Source: UBA1181 sp963631545
Lineage (GTDB): Bacteria; Bacteroidota; Bacteroidia; Bacteroidales; Paludibacteraceae
NCBI GenBank assembly: GCA_963631545.1
Contig: CAVGRN010000002.1
Coordinates: 22,103-86,102 of the forward strand
Direction of reading: 5' to 3'
Length of the DNA stretch: 64,000 bases
The position numbers were made by a program, and so were the translations under genes. Under the pieces are notes generated by a model. It worked only from the letters and a program-made list of their open reading frames with translations, ran no database searches and had not been told where the DNA came from. Positions 1-8,971 of this stretch are shown here, one piece after another. How positions within the stretch are numbered: the stretch's first letter is position 1; every line of letters starts with the position of its first letter.

Positions 1-869
1 TTTCTGCTATACGACAACATCTTGCCACCCAACTTGCTCAACTCGTACAAACGAGAATCATAACTCACCTTGAAATTGGCACTTCGAATATTTCCTAAAT
101 CAGCATAATTGCGCTCTGGCACATCCACCCGCAACTGCAACGATTTATTCTTCGTAACCACAGCCAACGGAGTACCCACTTCGACATACTGACCCGACTG
201 TACCAAAATTGCTTTTATATACCCTTTCATCGGGGATTTTATGGCAACACCTTTGTCTGAAACACTGCCCGACAGAGAGGCATACGCCGCCTGCGCCTGC
301 TCGTATCTTACCTTCGCATCACTATACTCTTTCATCGTTACCAACTTATCGTCGAGCAACTGCTTCATTCGCTCATATTCGGCTTTTGCACTCTCCATTT
401 CAATGCGCTGCTTCTGCGTCATCTCGCCATCTGCCACATTCTTCGCAGAGACGTAAGCGAAGATTTGCTCTGCTTTCATCGGACTTCCTTCTGCATAATC
501 GCCACTCGCAAACGTTACAATTCCATTAGTCGATGCCACTAATGAGACTTCATCATTGGTTGCCGATACAATTTTTCCACTTGCTTTAATCACTTGCGAA
601 AAAGGTTGCAACTTCACTTCCTCCAACTGAAGATCCGCCTCTTTAGCTTGTTCCAAGGTGAAGGTTATTTCGCCATCGGGATGTTTTTCACCATCCTCGT
701 GATGGTGTCCTTCATGGTCATGCTCTTCATCGTCTTCATCGTGATGATGAGCATCCTCGTGTTCTTCAGAATGTTCGTGCTCATGCTCGTGCTCGTTGTT
801 TGATTTATTGCCACACGAACTGATTAGAAACAGTGCTGCCAAACAGCACACATATCCCATTTTTTTCAT
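1..869 (-). CDS. RND-type metal efflux periplasmic adaptor lipoprotein (partial, C-terminus outside window)
   Basis: Membrane-fusion (HlyD/CusB/CzcB-like) adaptor that would bridge an inner-membrane RND pump and an outer-membrane channel. The first 289 codons are visible; the reading frame runs off the left edge. The start at 869 gives MKKMGYVCC and a lipobox (ISSC) near residue 19, so it is probably lipid-anchored. Residues about 22-65 are extremely rich in His, Glu and Asp (repeated EH and HH pairs), a likely metal-binding segment. There follow a beta-barrel/lipoyl half (GKIVSA, GIVTFASGDY), a coiled-coil hairpin (QKQRIEMESAKAEYERMKQLL) and the second lipoyl half (IKSPMKGYIKAI). The family assignment is firm; a divalent-cation substrate (Zn, Co, Cu or Ni) is inferred from the His-rich arm. 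The pump genes should lie beyond the left edge. Confidence 0.88.
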   Translation of the reverse strand, partial: MKKMGYVCCLAALFLISSCGNKSNNEHEHEHEHSEEHEDAHHHDEDDEEHDHEGHHHEDGEKHPDGEITFTLEQAKEADLQLEEVKLQPFSQVIKASGKIVSATNDEVSLVASTNGIVTFASGDYAEGSPMKAEQIFAYVSAKNVADGEMTQKQRIEMESAKAEYERMKQLLDDKLVTMKEYSDAKVRYEQAQAAYASLSGSVSDKGVAIKSPMKGYIKAILVQSGQYVEVGTPLAVVTKNKSLQLRVDVPERNYADLGNIRSANFKVSYDSRLYELSKLGGKMLSYSR

Positions 870-948
870 TGATATAGACCTTATTGTTACGGTACAAATA
901 TACAACAGGCGGAGTGCAACCAAGTTGCAAATAAGGCCATGCGTGAAC

Positions 949-983
949 ACAAAAAGGGGCGCATCCCTACCGGACACGCCCCT
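949..983 (-). terminator. Rho-independent terminator after sdhB
   Basis: On the minus strand AGGGGCG (983-977) pairs with CGCCCCT (961-955) across a 15-base loop and is followed by a T-run. It lies directly downstream of sdhB and closes the sdhCAB operon. Confidence 0.75.
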
Positions 984-1007
984 CTCTTATCAAGGCACTT
1001 TCGTGTA

Positions 1008-1763
1008 TTAGTCTTTCAACTTAGCGCACAAGTACTCGCGGTTCAAACGAGCGATGTTGCTGATTGAAACGTTCTTAGGACATTCAGCCTCACAAGCACG
1101 AGTGTTTGTACAGTTACCGAATCCGAGTTCGTCCATCTTTGCGACCATTGCCTTAGCACGACGAGCAGCCTCAATCTTACCTTGTGGCAATAGAGCCAAC
1201 TGAGAAACCTTTGCAGAAACGAACAACATTGCTGATCCGTTCTTACAAGCGGCAACACACGCACCACAACCGATACATGAAGCAGCGTCCATAGCCTCGT
1301 CAGCGATTGGCTTAGGAATGGCGATCTCGTTAGCGTCTGGCACACCACCTGTGTTAACAGAGATGTAACCACCAGCCTGCATGATCTTATCGAATGCAGA
1401 ACGATCGACCATCAAGTCGCGGATAACTGGGAATGCAGCTGATCTCCAAGGCTCAACAGTGATAGTCTCACCATCCTTGAACTTACGCATGTGCAACTGG
1501 CAAGTTGTAACGTCCTCATCAGGTCCGTGAGGGTGACCGTTGACAAACATTGAGCACATACCGCAGATACCCTCGCGGCAGTCGTGGTCAAACACAACTG
1601 GCTCTTTGCCTTCGCCGACCAGACGCTCGTTCAACACGTCGATCATCTCCAAGAATGACATCTCGGTAGAGATGTTCTTCATATCATATTCCTCAAAGAA
1701 ACCCTTCTCCTTAGGACCTCTCTGACGCCAAATTCTTAATTTGAAACTTATAGTATTATCCAT
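1008..1763 (-). CDS. sdhB: Succinate dehydrogenase/fumarate reductase iron-sulfur subunit
   Basis: 251-residue electron-transfer subunit that passes electrons between the flavoprotein and the membrane cytochrome b. The three cluster-binding Cys groups are all visible: CREGICGMC for the [2Fe-2S] cluster near residues 62-70, CIGCGACVAAC near 163-173 and CTNTRACEAECP near 218-229 for the [4Fe-4S] and [3Fe-4S] clusters. It is the last gene of sdhCAB, five bases after sdhA. In anaerobic Bacteroidales this enzyme normally works as a fumarate reductase in succinate formation; direction cannot be read from sequence. The name frdB would be equally valid. Confidence 0.96.
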   Translation of the reverse strand: MDNTISFKLRIWRQRGPKEKGFFEEYDMKNISTEMSFLEMIDVLNERLVGEGKEPVVFDHDCREGICGMCSMFVNGHPHGPDEDVTTCQLHMRKFKDGETITVEPWRSAAFPVIRDLMVDRSAFDKIMQAGGYISVNTGGVPDANEIAIPKPIADEAMDAASCIGCGACVAACKNGSAMLFVSAKVSQLALLPQGKIEAARRAKAMVAKMDELGFGNCTNTRACEAECPKNVSISNIARLNREYLCAKLKD

Positions 1764-1768
1764 ACGAC

Positions 1769-3727
1769 TTATTCTTTATAGTTACGTGTTTTACGTTCAG
1801 TGAACTCATAATCCAATGCTTCTTTCAAGCACTCAGGATCTTGGTTTTCACCCATATAGTGCCAGCAAGCAACGTAAGAGAATTTGTCATCATGACGCAA
1901 AGCCTCACCCTCGGCAGTCTGGTGCTCTGAACGGAAGTGTCCACCACAAGACTCCTCACGGTTGTAAGCGTCAATAGACATCAAGTAACCAATCTCAAGG
2001 AAGTCTTCCAAACGAAGTGCCTTCTCCAACTCGGTGTTCAAATCGTCTGATTTTCCAGGGATGAACAAGTTGCTGTTGAACTCTTTCTTCAACTCCTTGA
2101 TTTTCTTCATTGCAGTCTCCAAAGACTCCTTTGTACGAGCCATACCAACGTACTCCCACATAATGTGACCCAACTCCTTGTGGATAGAGTCTACAGAACG
2201 TTTTCCGTGGATGTTCATCAATCTCTTGATACGCTCGTTTACGCCCTTCTCAGCCTCAACGAACTCAGGAAGATCTGTACTCATACGTGGAACTTGGATT
2301 TGGTCTGCCAAGTAGTTTTGGATAGTGTATGGCAATACGAAGTAACCATCTGCCAAACCTTGCATCAATGCAGAAGCACCCAAACGGTTTGCTCCGTGGT
2401 CTGAGAAGTTAGCCTCACCGATTGCGAACAATCCCTTGATAGAAGTCATCAATTCATAATCAACCCACAAACCACCCATTGTATAGTGGATAGCAGGGAA
2501 GATCATCATTGGCTCCTCGTATGGATCGTGGTCCATAATCTTGTAGTACATCTGGAACAAGTTTCCGTACTTTTGAGAAACTACGTCCTTGCCCAAACGT
2601 TGGATAGCGTATTTGAAATCCAAGAATACTGCCAAACCTGTTGCGTTTACACCGTAACCAGCATCGCAACGCTCCTTAGCAGCACGAGACGCAACGTCGC
2701 GTGGCACCAAGTTACCGAATGCAGGGTAACGACGCTCCAAGTAGAAGTCGCGATCCTCATCTGGAATATCATTAGGACCAATCAAACCTTTTTGCAATTT
2801 CTCTGCATCTTCCTTCTTCTTAGGAACCCAGATACGACCATCGTTACGAAGAGACTCTGACATCAAAGTCAACTTTGACTGGATATCTCCGTGAACAGGG
2901 ATACAAGTTGGGTGGATCTGAGCGTAGCAAGGGTTTGCGAAGTAAGCACCCTTCTTGTAAACTTGAACAGCAGCAGAACCATTTGATCCCATAGCGTTAG
3001 TAGACAAGAAGTAAGTGTTTCCGTAACCACCAGTACCGAGAACAACTGCGTGTCCGAAGAAACGCTCGATCTTACCAGTAATCAAGTTACGAGCGATGAT
3101 ACCTCTTGCGCGGTCTACACCGTCTTTATCCTTGATGAGGACAACATCCAACATCTCGTAACGAGTGAACAACTTAACAGTTCCCTTCTTAACCTGACGG
3201 CTCAATGCTGAGTAAGCACCGAGGAGCAACTGTTGACCAGTCTGACCCTTAGCGTAGAAAGTACGAGAAACCTGCGCACCACCGAATGAACGGTTGTCGA
3301 GCAATCCTCCGTACTCACGAGCGAAAGGCACACCCTGAGCGACACATTGGTCGATAATATTGTTAGATACCTCAGCCAAGCGGTAAACGTTAGCCTCACG
3401 GGCGCGGTAGTCACCACCCTTGATTGTATCATAGAAAAGACGGTAAACAGAGTCGCCGTCGTTTTGGTAGTTCTTAGCAGCATTGATACCTCCCTGTGCT
3501 GCGATTGAGTGAGCACGACGAGGAGAATCCTGAATGCAGAAGTTCAACACGTTGAAACCAAGCGCACCCAAAGAAGCGGCAGCCGAAGCACCAGCCAAAC
3601 CGGTACCCACGACGATAACATCCAATTTACGCTTGTTTGCAGGGTTCACCAATTTCTGGTGATCCTTGTAGTTCGTCCACTTTTCCGCCAACGGACCCTG
3701 TGGAATTTTGGAATTTATTTCAGCCAT
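1769..3727 (-). CDS. sdhA: Succinate dehydrogenase/fumarate reductase flavoprotein subunit
   Basis: 652-residue FAD subunit with the catalytic site for succinate/fumarate interconversion. The N-terminal dinucleotide-binding motif is VVGTGLAGASAAASLG, the FAD-linking His lies in the conserved RRAHSIAAQGGINAA stretch, and the substrate-site region HYTMGGLWVD and the GANRLGASALMQGL motif are intact. ATG at 3727 (MAEINSK) is preferred over a TTG two codons upstream. It is the middle gene of sdhCAB; length fits the Bacteroidetes/B. subtilis-type family. Confidence 0.97.
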   Translation of the reverse strand: MAEINSKIPQGPLAEKWTNYKDHQKLVNPANKRKLDVIVVGTGLAGASAAASLGALGFNVLNFCIQDSPRRAHSIAAQGGINAAKNYQNDGDSVYRLFYDTIKGGDYRAREANVYRLAEVSNNIIDQCVAQGVPFAREYGGLLDNRSFGGAQVSRTFYAKGQTGQQLLLGAYSALSRQVKKGTVKLFTRYEMLDVVLIKDKDGVDRARGIIARNLITGKIERFFGHAVVLGTGGYGNTYFLSTNAMGSNGSAAVQVYKKGAYFANPCYAQIHPTCIPVHGDIQSKLTLMSESLRNDGRIWVPKKKEDAEKLQKGLIGPNDIPDEDRDFYLERRYPAFGNLVPRDVASRAAKERCDAGYGVNATGLAVFLDFKYAIQRLGKDVVSQKYGNLFQMYYKIMDHDPYEEPMMIFPAIHYTMGGLWVDYELMTSIKGLFAIGEANFSDHGANRLGASALMQGLADGYFVLPYTIQNYLADQIQVPRMSTDLPEFVEAEKGVNERIKRLMNIHGKRSVDSIHKELGHIMWEYVGMARTKESLETAMKKIKELKKEFNSNLFIPGKSDDLNTELEKALRLEDFLEIGYLMSIDAYNREESCGGHFRSEHQTAEGEALRHDDKFSYVACWHYMGENQDPECLKEALDYEFTERKTRNYKE

Positions 3728-3781
3728 AATCAAATAGTATCTTTTTTCTATTAAATCAAATTTCTTTGAAGCCCGGGCAGG

Positions 3782-4465
3782 TTAGCAGCAGCCCATAACG
3801 CTCTTAACATAGGCAACCACAACCACTGCGGCGAAGCAGATGAACACGAGGGATGCGACGATGTTAGCGATGCATCTCAAACGTGGGAACCAAGTCTGGT
3901 TGTTCCAACCGATTGTCTGGAATGCACTCCAAAATCCGTGTGTCAAGTGGAACCAAATTGCTGCAAACCAAACGAGGTAGAGAATGCAGATGATTGGGTT
4001 AGCGAATGTAGCCTGAATCAAAGCGGCACCGTCGGCAAACTGTCCTTCGTATGCTGCCGTAGCACCCATAATCTCTGGCAACTGCATCTTAGCCCAGAAG
4101 TGAGTCAAGTGGAGAGCCAAGCCCAAAACCACAACCACACCCAACACGAACATATTGCGCGAAGCCCACTCAACCTCTGCTGGCAAGTTATGGCAAGCGT
4201 AACCCTGACCGCCACGAGCCTTCTGGTTGCGGAGCGTCAGGATAGAGGCGAAGACGATATGCACAAGGAAGCCGGCAGCCAACACCGCGGTGCCGACCAG
4301 CGCATACCAGTTCGCGCCGAGAAACTCACATATCGCATTGTACGCCTCACCACTGAAAATGGCGACGACATTCATCGACATGTGAAAAATCAGAAACAAA
4401 ATGAGAAAAAGTCCTGAGATGCTCATAATCAACTTTCTCCCAATGGATGAATCAATTAACCACAT
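3782..4465 (-). CDS. sdhC: Succinate dehydrogenase cytochrome b558-type membrane subunit
   Basis: 227-residue single membrane anchor of the type found in Bacteroidetes and Bacillus, which carries two haems b and replaces separate SdhC and SdhD proteins. Five hydrophobic helices are visible (for example ISGLFLILFLIFHM near 15-28, VLGVVVVLGLALHLTHFW near 107-124 and the last one ending VVVVAYV), with His residues inside or next to helices as expected for haem ligands. First gene of sdhCAB; quinone (menaquinone, compare menA at 51 kb) is the expected partner. Confidence 0.94.
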   Translation of the reverse strand: MWLIDSSIGRKLIMSISGLFLILFLIFHMSMNVVAIFSGEAYNAICEFLGANWYALVGTAVLAAGFLVHIVFASILTLRNQKARGGQGYACHNLPAEVEWASRNMFVLGVVVVLGLALHLTHFWAKMQLPEIMGATAAYEGQFADGAALIQATFANPIICILYLVWFAAIWFHLTHGFWSAFQTIGWNNQTWFPRLRCIANIVASLVFICFAAVVVVAYVKSVMGCC

Positions 4466-4588
4466 AAGTTTTTGAATTTAAATGAATATTTTATGTTTAT
4501 AGTTTTTCAGCTGACTCACATGCATTTTTGGGGGCGACACATTTCGCTCGATTCCGCAACCGCGGACGCAAAAAGGCAAAAACCCACA

Positions 4589-4596
4589 CAAAAATA
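4589..4596 (-). promoter_or_regulatory. Putative -7 box for sdhCAB
   Basis: The minus strand reads TATTTTTG, matching the Bacteroidetes -7 consensus TAnnTTTG, about 125 bases before sdhC. No clear -33 TTTG is seen, so this is tentative. Confidence 0.35.
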
Positions 4597-4759
4597 TAAA
4601 AAATTAGGAATAGGACTTTTTTTCAGAGAAATATCATAGCGGAAAAACGAATTATTTTCGCATTGGGAGTGGGAAACACCCGAGGCTGGCGGTTGGGATA
4701 CCCTGGGATGACGCCAGCACTCAAATGACGTTTCAACCTGCGGTTTCCAAATTTTTCCA

Positions 4760-4767
4760 TACCTTTG
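4760..4767 (+). promoter_or_regulatory. Putative -7 box for the 4834 lipoprotein gene
   Basis: TACCTTTG matches TAnnTTTG. Transcription would start near 4774, which excludes the in-frame ATG at 4765 as a start and supports the lipoprotein start at 4834. Confidence 0.5.
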
Positions 4768-4833
4768 ACCCCACAATTTCAATCTCTAAATACGACAAAT
4801 TTTCCCCCACGTCCAATATTAATCCATAACGAT

Positions 4834-5775
4834 ATGAATGCAAATTTACACTACATCCTTCTTGCCGCCATCACGCTGTCTGCGTGCGGCGGTGCGAAAC
4901 AAGAAAACGCTGAGGTGACGCCGGACATCGATTCTGACGCTATCGTGGTGGCTGTCGACACACTCATTACCGCCCAAGACGAGGAGCCAGAAGCAACTGC
5001 CACATCCAAAACGAAGACCTCGTTCCAAGACATTTTCTCCGCCGAAATCCAACCTAACGGGTCGGTTTTCCTCTCGTTCAACGATGAGGCCGCCGAAAAG
5101 GCGTGCGACAACATCGGGTTGCCTTTCCGCACAGGCGCAAGCCCCTACTTGGTGGAAGACCTCGCCGGCAAGTGCGTCGAAGTGCTGGCTGCCAACCCCG
5201 GCAACGGCGACAACTGGATGCTCTATATGCGGACGGAGGACGGACACATTGCTATGCTGAGCGTAATCGAGGCGATTACATCGGGGAAATTCGCATGCAG
5301 CGGCAACCTCGACGGATTTGAGAACGTAACGGGTTTCAAAGTCTTGACAGACCAAAGCGCGACGGGCGTATACGCCGTTTTCTCCGATGGAAGCGATAAA
5401 CTCATCAAAGACTGCCCCATTTACGGATATTATTTCTTAGATGATTTTGAAATCCACTTGACGAGGGATTGGAACATCTCCTTCTACGCCCCGGCGGTGG
5501 AAGTCAACTCCTACGGGAAATTCCACTTCGACGAGCAGATGGGGGAAATGGATCCAAACTCTGGCGGTTTTAATGCAGAAGAGATCAAAGGCAAACCTTT
5601 GTCGGACGACCGCGTCATTTTCAAAATGACGGACAAACGGCATGCAGAGGAGTTCCAAATCACCATCTACAGCCAAGACAAGTGCGTGATTGCACTTTAC
5701 ACAGATGACTACGCATTGGAGCCGAGCAAAGACCTCACGTTCAATCGGTCGGATGTTTCGCAATTCGCAGATTGA
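4834..5775 (+). CDS. Lipoprotein of unknown function
   Basis: 313-residue predicted lipoprotein. The start MNANLHY at 4834 is chosen because it gives a clean signal peptide with lipobox LSAC near residue 16 and lies downstream of a -7 box. After the Cys comes a short acidic, Thr/Ser-rich linker (about 20-60), then a globular region with no motif I recognise. Cys residues recur (EKACDN, GKCVEV, KFACSG, KDCPIY, DKCVIA), possibly forming disulphides. It stands alone, divergent from sdhC and convergent with the CotH-like gene. No function can be assigned. Confidence 0.75.
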   Translation: MNANLHYILLAAITLSACGGAKQENAEVTPDIDSDAIVVAVDTLITAQDEEPEATATSKTKTSFQDIFSAEIQPNGSVFLSFNDEAAEKACDNIGLPFRTGASPYLVEDLAGKCVEVLAANPGNGDNWMLYMRTEDGHIAMLSVIEAITSGKFACSGNLDGFENVTGFKVLTDQSATGVYAVFSDGSDKLIKDCPIYGYYFLDDFEIHLTRDWNISFYAPAVEVNSYGKFHFDEQMGEMDPNSGGFNAEEIKGKPLSDDRVIFKMTDKRHAEEFQITIYSQDKCVIALYTDDYALEPSKDLTFNRSDVSQFAD

Positions 5776-5789
5776 TTTTTCCACCTAAA

Positions 5790-5829
5790 ATGAAAGCCTC
5801 GCCAATCTGTTTTGGCGAGGCTTTCTTAT
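5790..5829. terminator. Bidirectional terminator between convergent genes
   Basis: A perfect 13-bp stem, GAAAGCCTCGCCA (5792-5804) with its complement at 5813-5825, is followed by a T-rich stretch on the plus strand and a weaker one on the minus strand. It separates the lipoprotein gene from the CotH-like gene. Confidence 0.8.
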
Positions 5830-5854
5830 TGTTTTTCCCCGATGAAATCGGAGA

Positions 5855-7363
5855 TTATGGCGTTACGATGCCGTTGTAGTATCCATCTAACAGTTCGACT
5901 TGAGCCTTGAGCCACGTTTCAAGGTTTTGGAACTGTTCCTCGTGCGAGGTGGTGAGCCCCCATTTCTCCTCGTCGCGCTCCATAGCACAATAGGTCTGCT
6001 GGTAGTAGTTTTCCACCTTGGCGAACACTTGCGGTAGGAGGTTGGTTTTGATTTCGTTCCAACGGGCTTTGAAGTCATCCACAAACTCTTGCTCGTAGAA
6101 CAGTTGCGTGAAGAACGGGCACACGCCGCTTTCGTTGGTCGCCACGTTGTAATTGATGGTTTCGGTTTGCCCCTGCTGCTGCCCTGGTCTGCCGCCGGGA
6201 CCTCCGCCGCCCCAACCCCATTCGCTGCCCGAGGTGGTCTTCGTAACCAGCAGAGAGCCGTTTTCACCGAAGTATTTGCGGCTTGTGTACATATCCGTCC
6301 AGTCGAAGTCGAACCCGCCGTCGAAATCCCACAACGGGCCCATATGCCACAGCGTATCCTTGTCAGTGTAGCGGTAGAGGAACATACTGCGGGGAGCCTG
6401 CAGCTCAACATTGTAGACCAAATCTTGAATAATCAGATAGTCGATGAAACTCTGCACGTCCATAATCTTCTTCACCTCCGTGTAGTTGTGAGCGGCGATG
6501 AGGTCGGCCAGTGCGTTGAACTCGTTGGTAACCTCCTCTTTGCGGGTGTCGGTCAGGAGTTCGTCTTTAGGGTATTTGATGCAGACGGGAATCTTGCTCG
6601 TGAAGGAGCGGTTCCAAAAATTGTCGGTTGCATCGGGCGATTCGCCGGGTCCGTCATCCACATCAAGCGAGATGAGTATACCCGTAGAGTCGTTCACCTC
6701 CACGCGGTTGTTGCCTTGTTTGATTTGCTCCGTGAGCATATACAGACCGTTATACTCGCCGTTGAGGTAGACCTCGCAGAAACGGGCGTTGCAGTTATAG
6801 TCCAACCCCACATAGTCGCCCATCTCAAACACGGTGGCGTTCATCAGGTAGGTCGGGTCGCGGTAGTTGGCAAGCAAGGCGAAGACCTTCGCCTTCTTCA
6901 AGCCGAGGAGTTTGTTTTTCTTGGCCAATTTCAGTCGGTAAGGCTTTTTGTCGTACCATAGCCAGGTGGAGTTTCCGCGGCCGCGGATCTGCGCGGTCAG
7001 TTCTTCCACATCGTCAAACATACCATAGCCTTTGATGCTCACCGTACAATCCGTGTACTCGTCTCTCGTGATAGAGTCCGACTTTGTAACAATGTACATC
7101 TCTGCCACCTTGCACTCATCGCTTAGGATGACGCTGTCGATTTTTTCGTTGTAGACTTTGATCTCCGCGCCGTTCTTGAAGTTCAACTTCACCGAGTCGT
7201 TTCTGAAACAAAGGGAGTCTAACTTCTCGTGGTCGTAGACGTTGTATTTCCCGTCATTTCTGTAGAAATGGAGGTCTGTCGCACTGGCGGGCTGCAGACA
7301 GGCAAGGCTCAAAAAGAGAGCCGCCGCAAATAAATTTCGCTTCGTTTTCTTCTGTGCTTCCAT
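5855..7363 (-). CDS. CotH-family (spore-coat kinase-like) exported protein
   Basis: 502-residue exported protein with a CotH_kin domain, a family of atypical protein kinases first known from Bacillus spore coats and common, with unclear roles, in Bacteroidetes. Start MEAQKKTKRN at 7363 opens a signal peptide ending PASA; an upstream in-frame Met would place a hydrophilic stretch first. Residues about 28-80 form a small N-terminal module with paired DSLCF and DSVIL strands, also seen at the N-termini of the giant surface proteins here. The CotH core includes the hallmark RGRGNSTW, then KPYRLKL and the metal-site-like WDFDGGFDFDW. A Gly/Gln-rich insertion (GGGGPGGRPGQQQGQ) lies near residue 390. 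Substrate unknown. Confidence 0.86.
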   Translation of the reverse strand: MEAQKKTKRNLFAAALFLSLACLQPASATDLHFYRNDGKYNVYDHEKLDSLCFRNDSVKLNFKNGAEIKVYNEKIDSVILSDECKVAEMYIVTKSDSITRDEYTDCTVSIKGYGMFDDVEELTAQIRGRGNSTWLWYDKKPYRLKLAKKNKLLGLKKAKVFALLANYRDPTYLMNATVFEMGDYVGLDYNCNARFCEVYLNGEYNGLYMLTEQIKQGNNRVEVNDSTGILISLDVDDGPGESPDATDNFWNRSFTSKIPVCIKYPKDELLTDTRKEEVTNEFNALADLIAAHNYTEVKKIMDVQSFIDYLIIQDLVYNVELQAPRSMFLYRYTDKDTLWHMGPLWDFDGGFDFDWTDMYTSRKYFGENGSLLVTKTTSGSEWGWGGGGPGGRPGQQQGQTETINYNVATNESGVCPFFTQLFYEQEFVDDFKARWNEIKTNLLPQVFAKVENYYQQTYCAMERDEEKWGLTTSHEEQFQNLETWLKAQVELLDGYYNGIVTP

Positions 7364-7383
7364 GGTTTTCTTTAATAACACGG

Positions 7384-7391
7384 CAAATATA
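7384..7391 (-). promoter_or_regulatory. Putative -7 box for the CotH-like gene
   Basis: The minus strand reads TATATTTG (TAnnTTTG) about 20 bases before the chosen start codon at 7363, implying a very short leader and supporting that start. Confidence 0.45.
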
Positions 7392-7538
7392 TGCAAATTT
7401 CGGAAAATGGTCATTTTTATATAGTTAAACGTCGTTTGTTTGACCATTCCGATGCACTTTTTTATCTGATAATGGGTCTACCGATGTACTGAAAAATATG
7501 TTTTTCGCATTTTTCTCGTTCTAATCATCAAATTGGGT

Positions 7539-7546
7539 TAAATTTG
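7539..7546 (+). promoter_or_regulatory. Putative -7 box for the 7567 gene cluster
   Basis: TAAATTTG matches TAnnTTTG 21 bases before the start of the thioredoxin-fold gene. It would drive 7567-11755. Confidence 0.45.
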
Positions 7547-7566
7547 TATTTTCGGTATCAAGTAGG

Positions 7567-8958
7567 ATGAAGAAAAGGATTTACACACTGTCTGTCGTCA
7601 TAGCCCTGGCCTTTGGCTCGTGGGCGAAGGTTTCCACGCTCACGGGCGTAGAGCCCTCCTACGCCGGTATGCAGATGCAGTTGAAAATGAAGTTGGACGA
7701 GATGGCGAACCTAACGGTGGTATTGGATTCGTGCGTGGCCGACTCAGCCGGGCGGTTCCACTTCTCCGCCGACATCCCCTCTCCGCGGCAAGTCTTCATC
7801 CCATCCGAAACATCCAACGGATTTCTCTACATAGAACCAGGGAAAGACTACACCCTCCAAATCCCCCCACGCCAGGAACGCACACTCGCCCAGAAGTTAG
7901 ACCCATTCTACAAACCCACAGACGTGCTTGTGGGCATCAGCGGACTTAAACAGGGCGATTTCAATTATAAAATGATGGAGTTTGAAGATGCGTTCGACTT
8001 CTACACCATGCGGCATCTCGTCTATGGCGCGCATGTCGATTCCATCCTTTCGTCCATCAACCAGATGAAGGAGATTTTCAACGACCTGTACGAAGACCCT
8101 TTCCAAGGGGCGTTTATGGAGTACCGCTTCCTTCTGCTGCTCAACAGTTCGTCGCAAGTCTACAAAGACAGCATCATCGTGCGCCTCAACACATTAGGCG
8201 CAGACGAGTATAACCCGGCATTCTGGGACATCTTCAACAATCTGTTCGAGAATTTCATTCCGCAATTAGCCTACGACAGGCAGCAATACCTCGCATTCCA
8301 AAAGGTGATTGAGGAAGGCAACGTGAAGATGTACTTCGCACTCCTCACCCGTCGCTACGGCATAACCGAACCCAGCCTGCGCGAATTGGTGGCAATCAAA
8401 CTGCTCTACGACCTACTTTACCAAGACGCCTTCGACCGCTACAAGGTGGTGGAGCTGCTGCAAGGCATCGGCTCGGGCATCAGCTCGCAGCAGAACCGCG
8501 ACTTGCTCACCTACATCCTCGACAAGGCGTCCACCGACTTCGTCGGCTCCCCAGCCCCCGATTTTGCTATGGTGGATTTGAACGGAAAAAAACGCAATTT
8601 GTCCGATTTCATCGGGAAATATATCTATCTCAACCTCACTAATTCCATCATCGGGCAGACGCAAAAAGACCTGGAGGTGCTGCTGCGCTTCCAACGCGAC
8701 TTCAAAAATGAATTGGAGATTCTCAACGTCGGACTGTACGACAGGCGCGAGGCACTCGAAAAACTGCAAAACCGCTTCGGCGGCAAACTGCAGTTCCTGC
8801 TCGCACAAGACCCCGACCAGCTGAAAGAACTGTACTCCATCAAAAGCATCCCCTATTTCCTACTGATAGACAAGGACGGAAACCTGCTGATGACCAAAGG
8901 CGCAGAGCCGACGGACGAGCTGAGGATGTTTCTCCAAAAAATATTCCAATCACACTAA
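7567..8958 (+). CDS. Exported thioredoxin-fold (TlpA/AhpC-TSA-like) protein lacking the CXXC motif
   Basis: 463-residue protein with a signal peptide (MKKRIYTLSVVIALAFGSWA). Residues about 20-100 resemble the DUF4369-like beta domain found before TlpA domains in Bacteroidetes (GRFHFSADI, FLYIEPGKDYTLQI); a helical middle follows; from about residue 325 comes a thioredoxin fold (GSPAPDFAMVDLNGKKRNLSDF, then YIYLNLTNS). Where redox-active members have W-C-x-x-C, this one has NSIIGQTQKD, so both catalytic Cys are absent. The cis-Pro loop region (KSIPYFLLIDKDGNLL) is kept. A thiol-independent or structural role is inferred. It is followed 13 bases later by the glycerate-kinase-like gene, likely an operon. 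Confidence 0.78.
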   Translation: MKKRIYTLSVVIALAFGSWAKVSTLTGVEPSYAGMQMQLKMKLDEMANLTVVLDSCVADSAGRFHFSADIPSPRQVFIPSETSNGFLYIEPGKDYTLQIPPRQERTLAQKLDPFYKPTDVLVGISGLKQGDFNYKMMEFEDAFDFYTMRHLVYGAHVDSILSSINQMKEIFNDLYEDPFQGAFMEYRFLLLLNSSSQVYKDSIIVRLNTLGADEYNPAFWDIFNNLFENFIPQLAYDRQQYLAFQKVIEEGNVKMYFALLTRRYGITEPSLRELVAIKLLYDLLYQDAFDRYKVVELLQGIGSGISSQQNRDLLTYILDKASTDFVGSPAPDFAMVDLNGKKRNLSDFIGKYIYLNLTNSIIGQTQKDLEVLLRFQRDFKNELEILNVGLYDRREALEKLQNRFGGKLQFLLAQDPDQLKELYSIKSIPYFLLIDKDGNLLMTKGAEPTDELRMFLQKIFQSH

Positions 8959-8971
8959 TAACGAATTGATT

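Noticed and set aside
6089..6961. 290-codon plus-strand open frame
   Set aside because: Antisense to the CotH-like gene, which carries the RGNSTW signature and a signal peptide.
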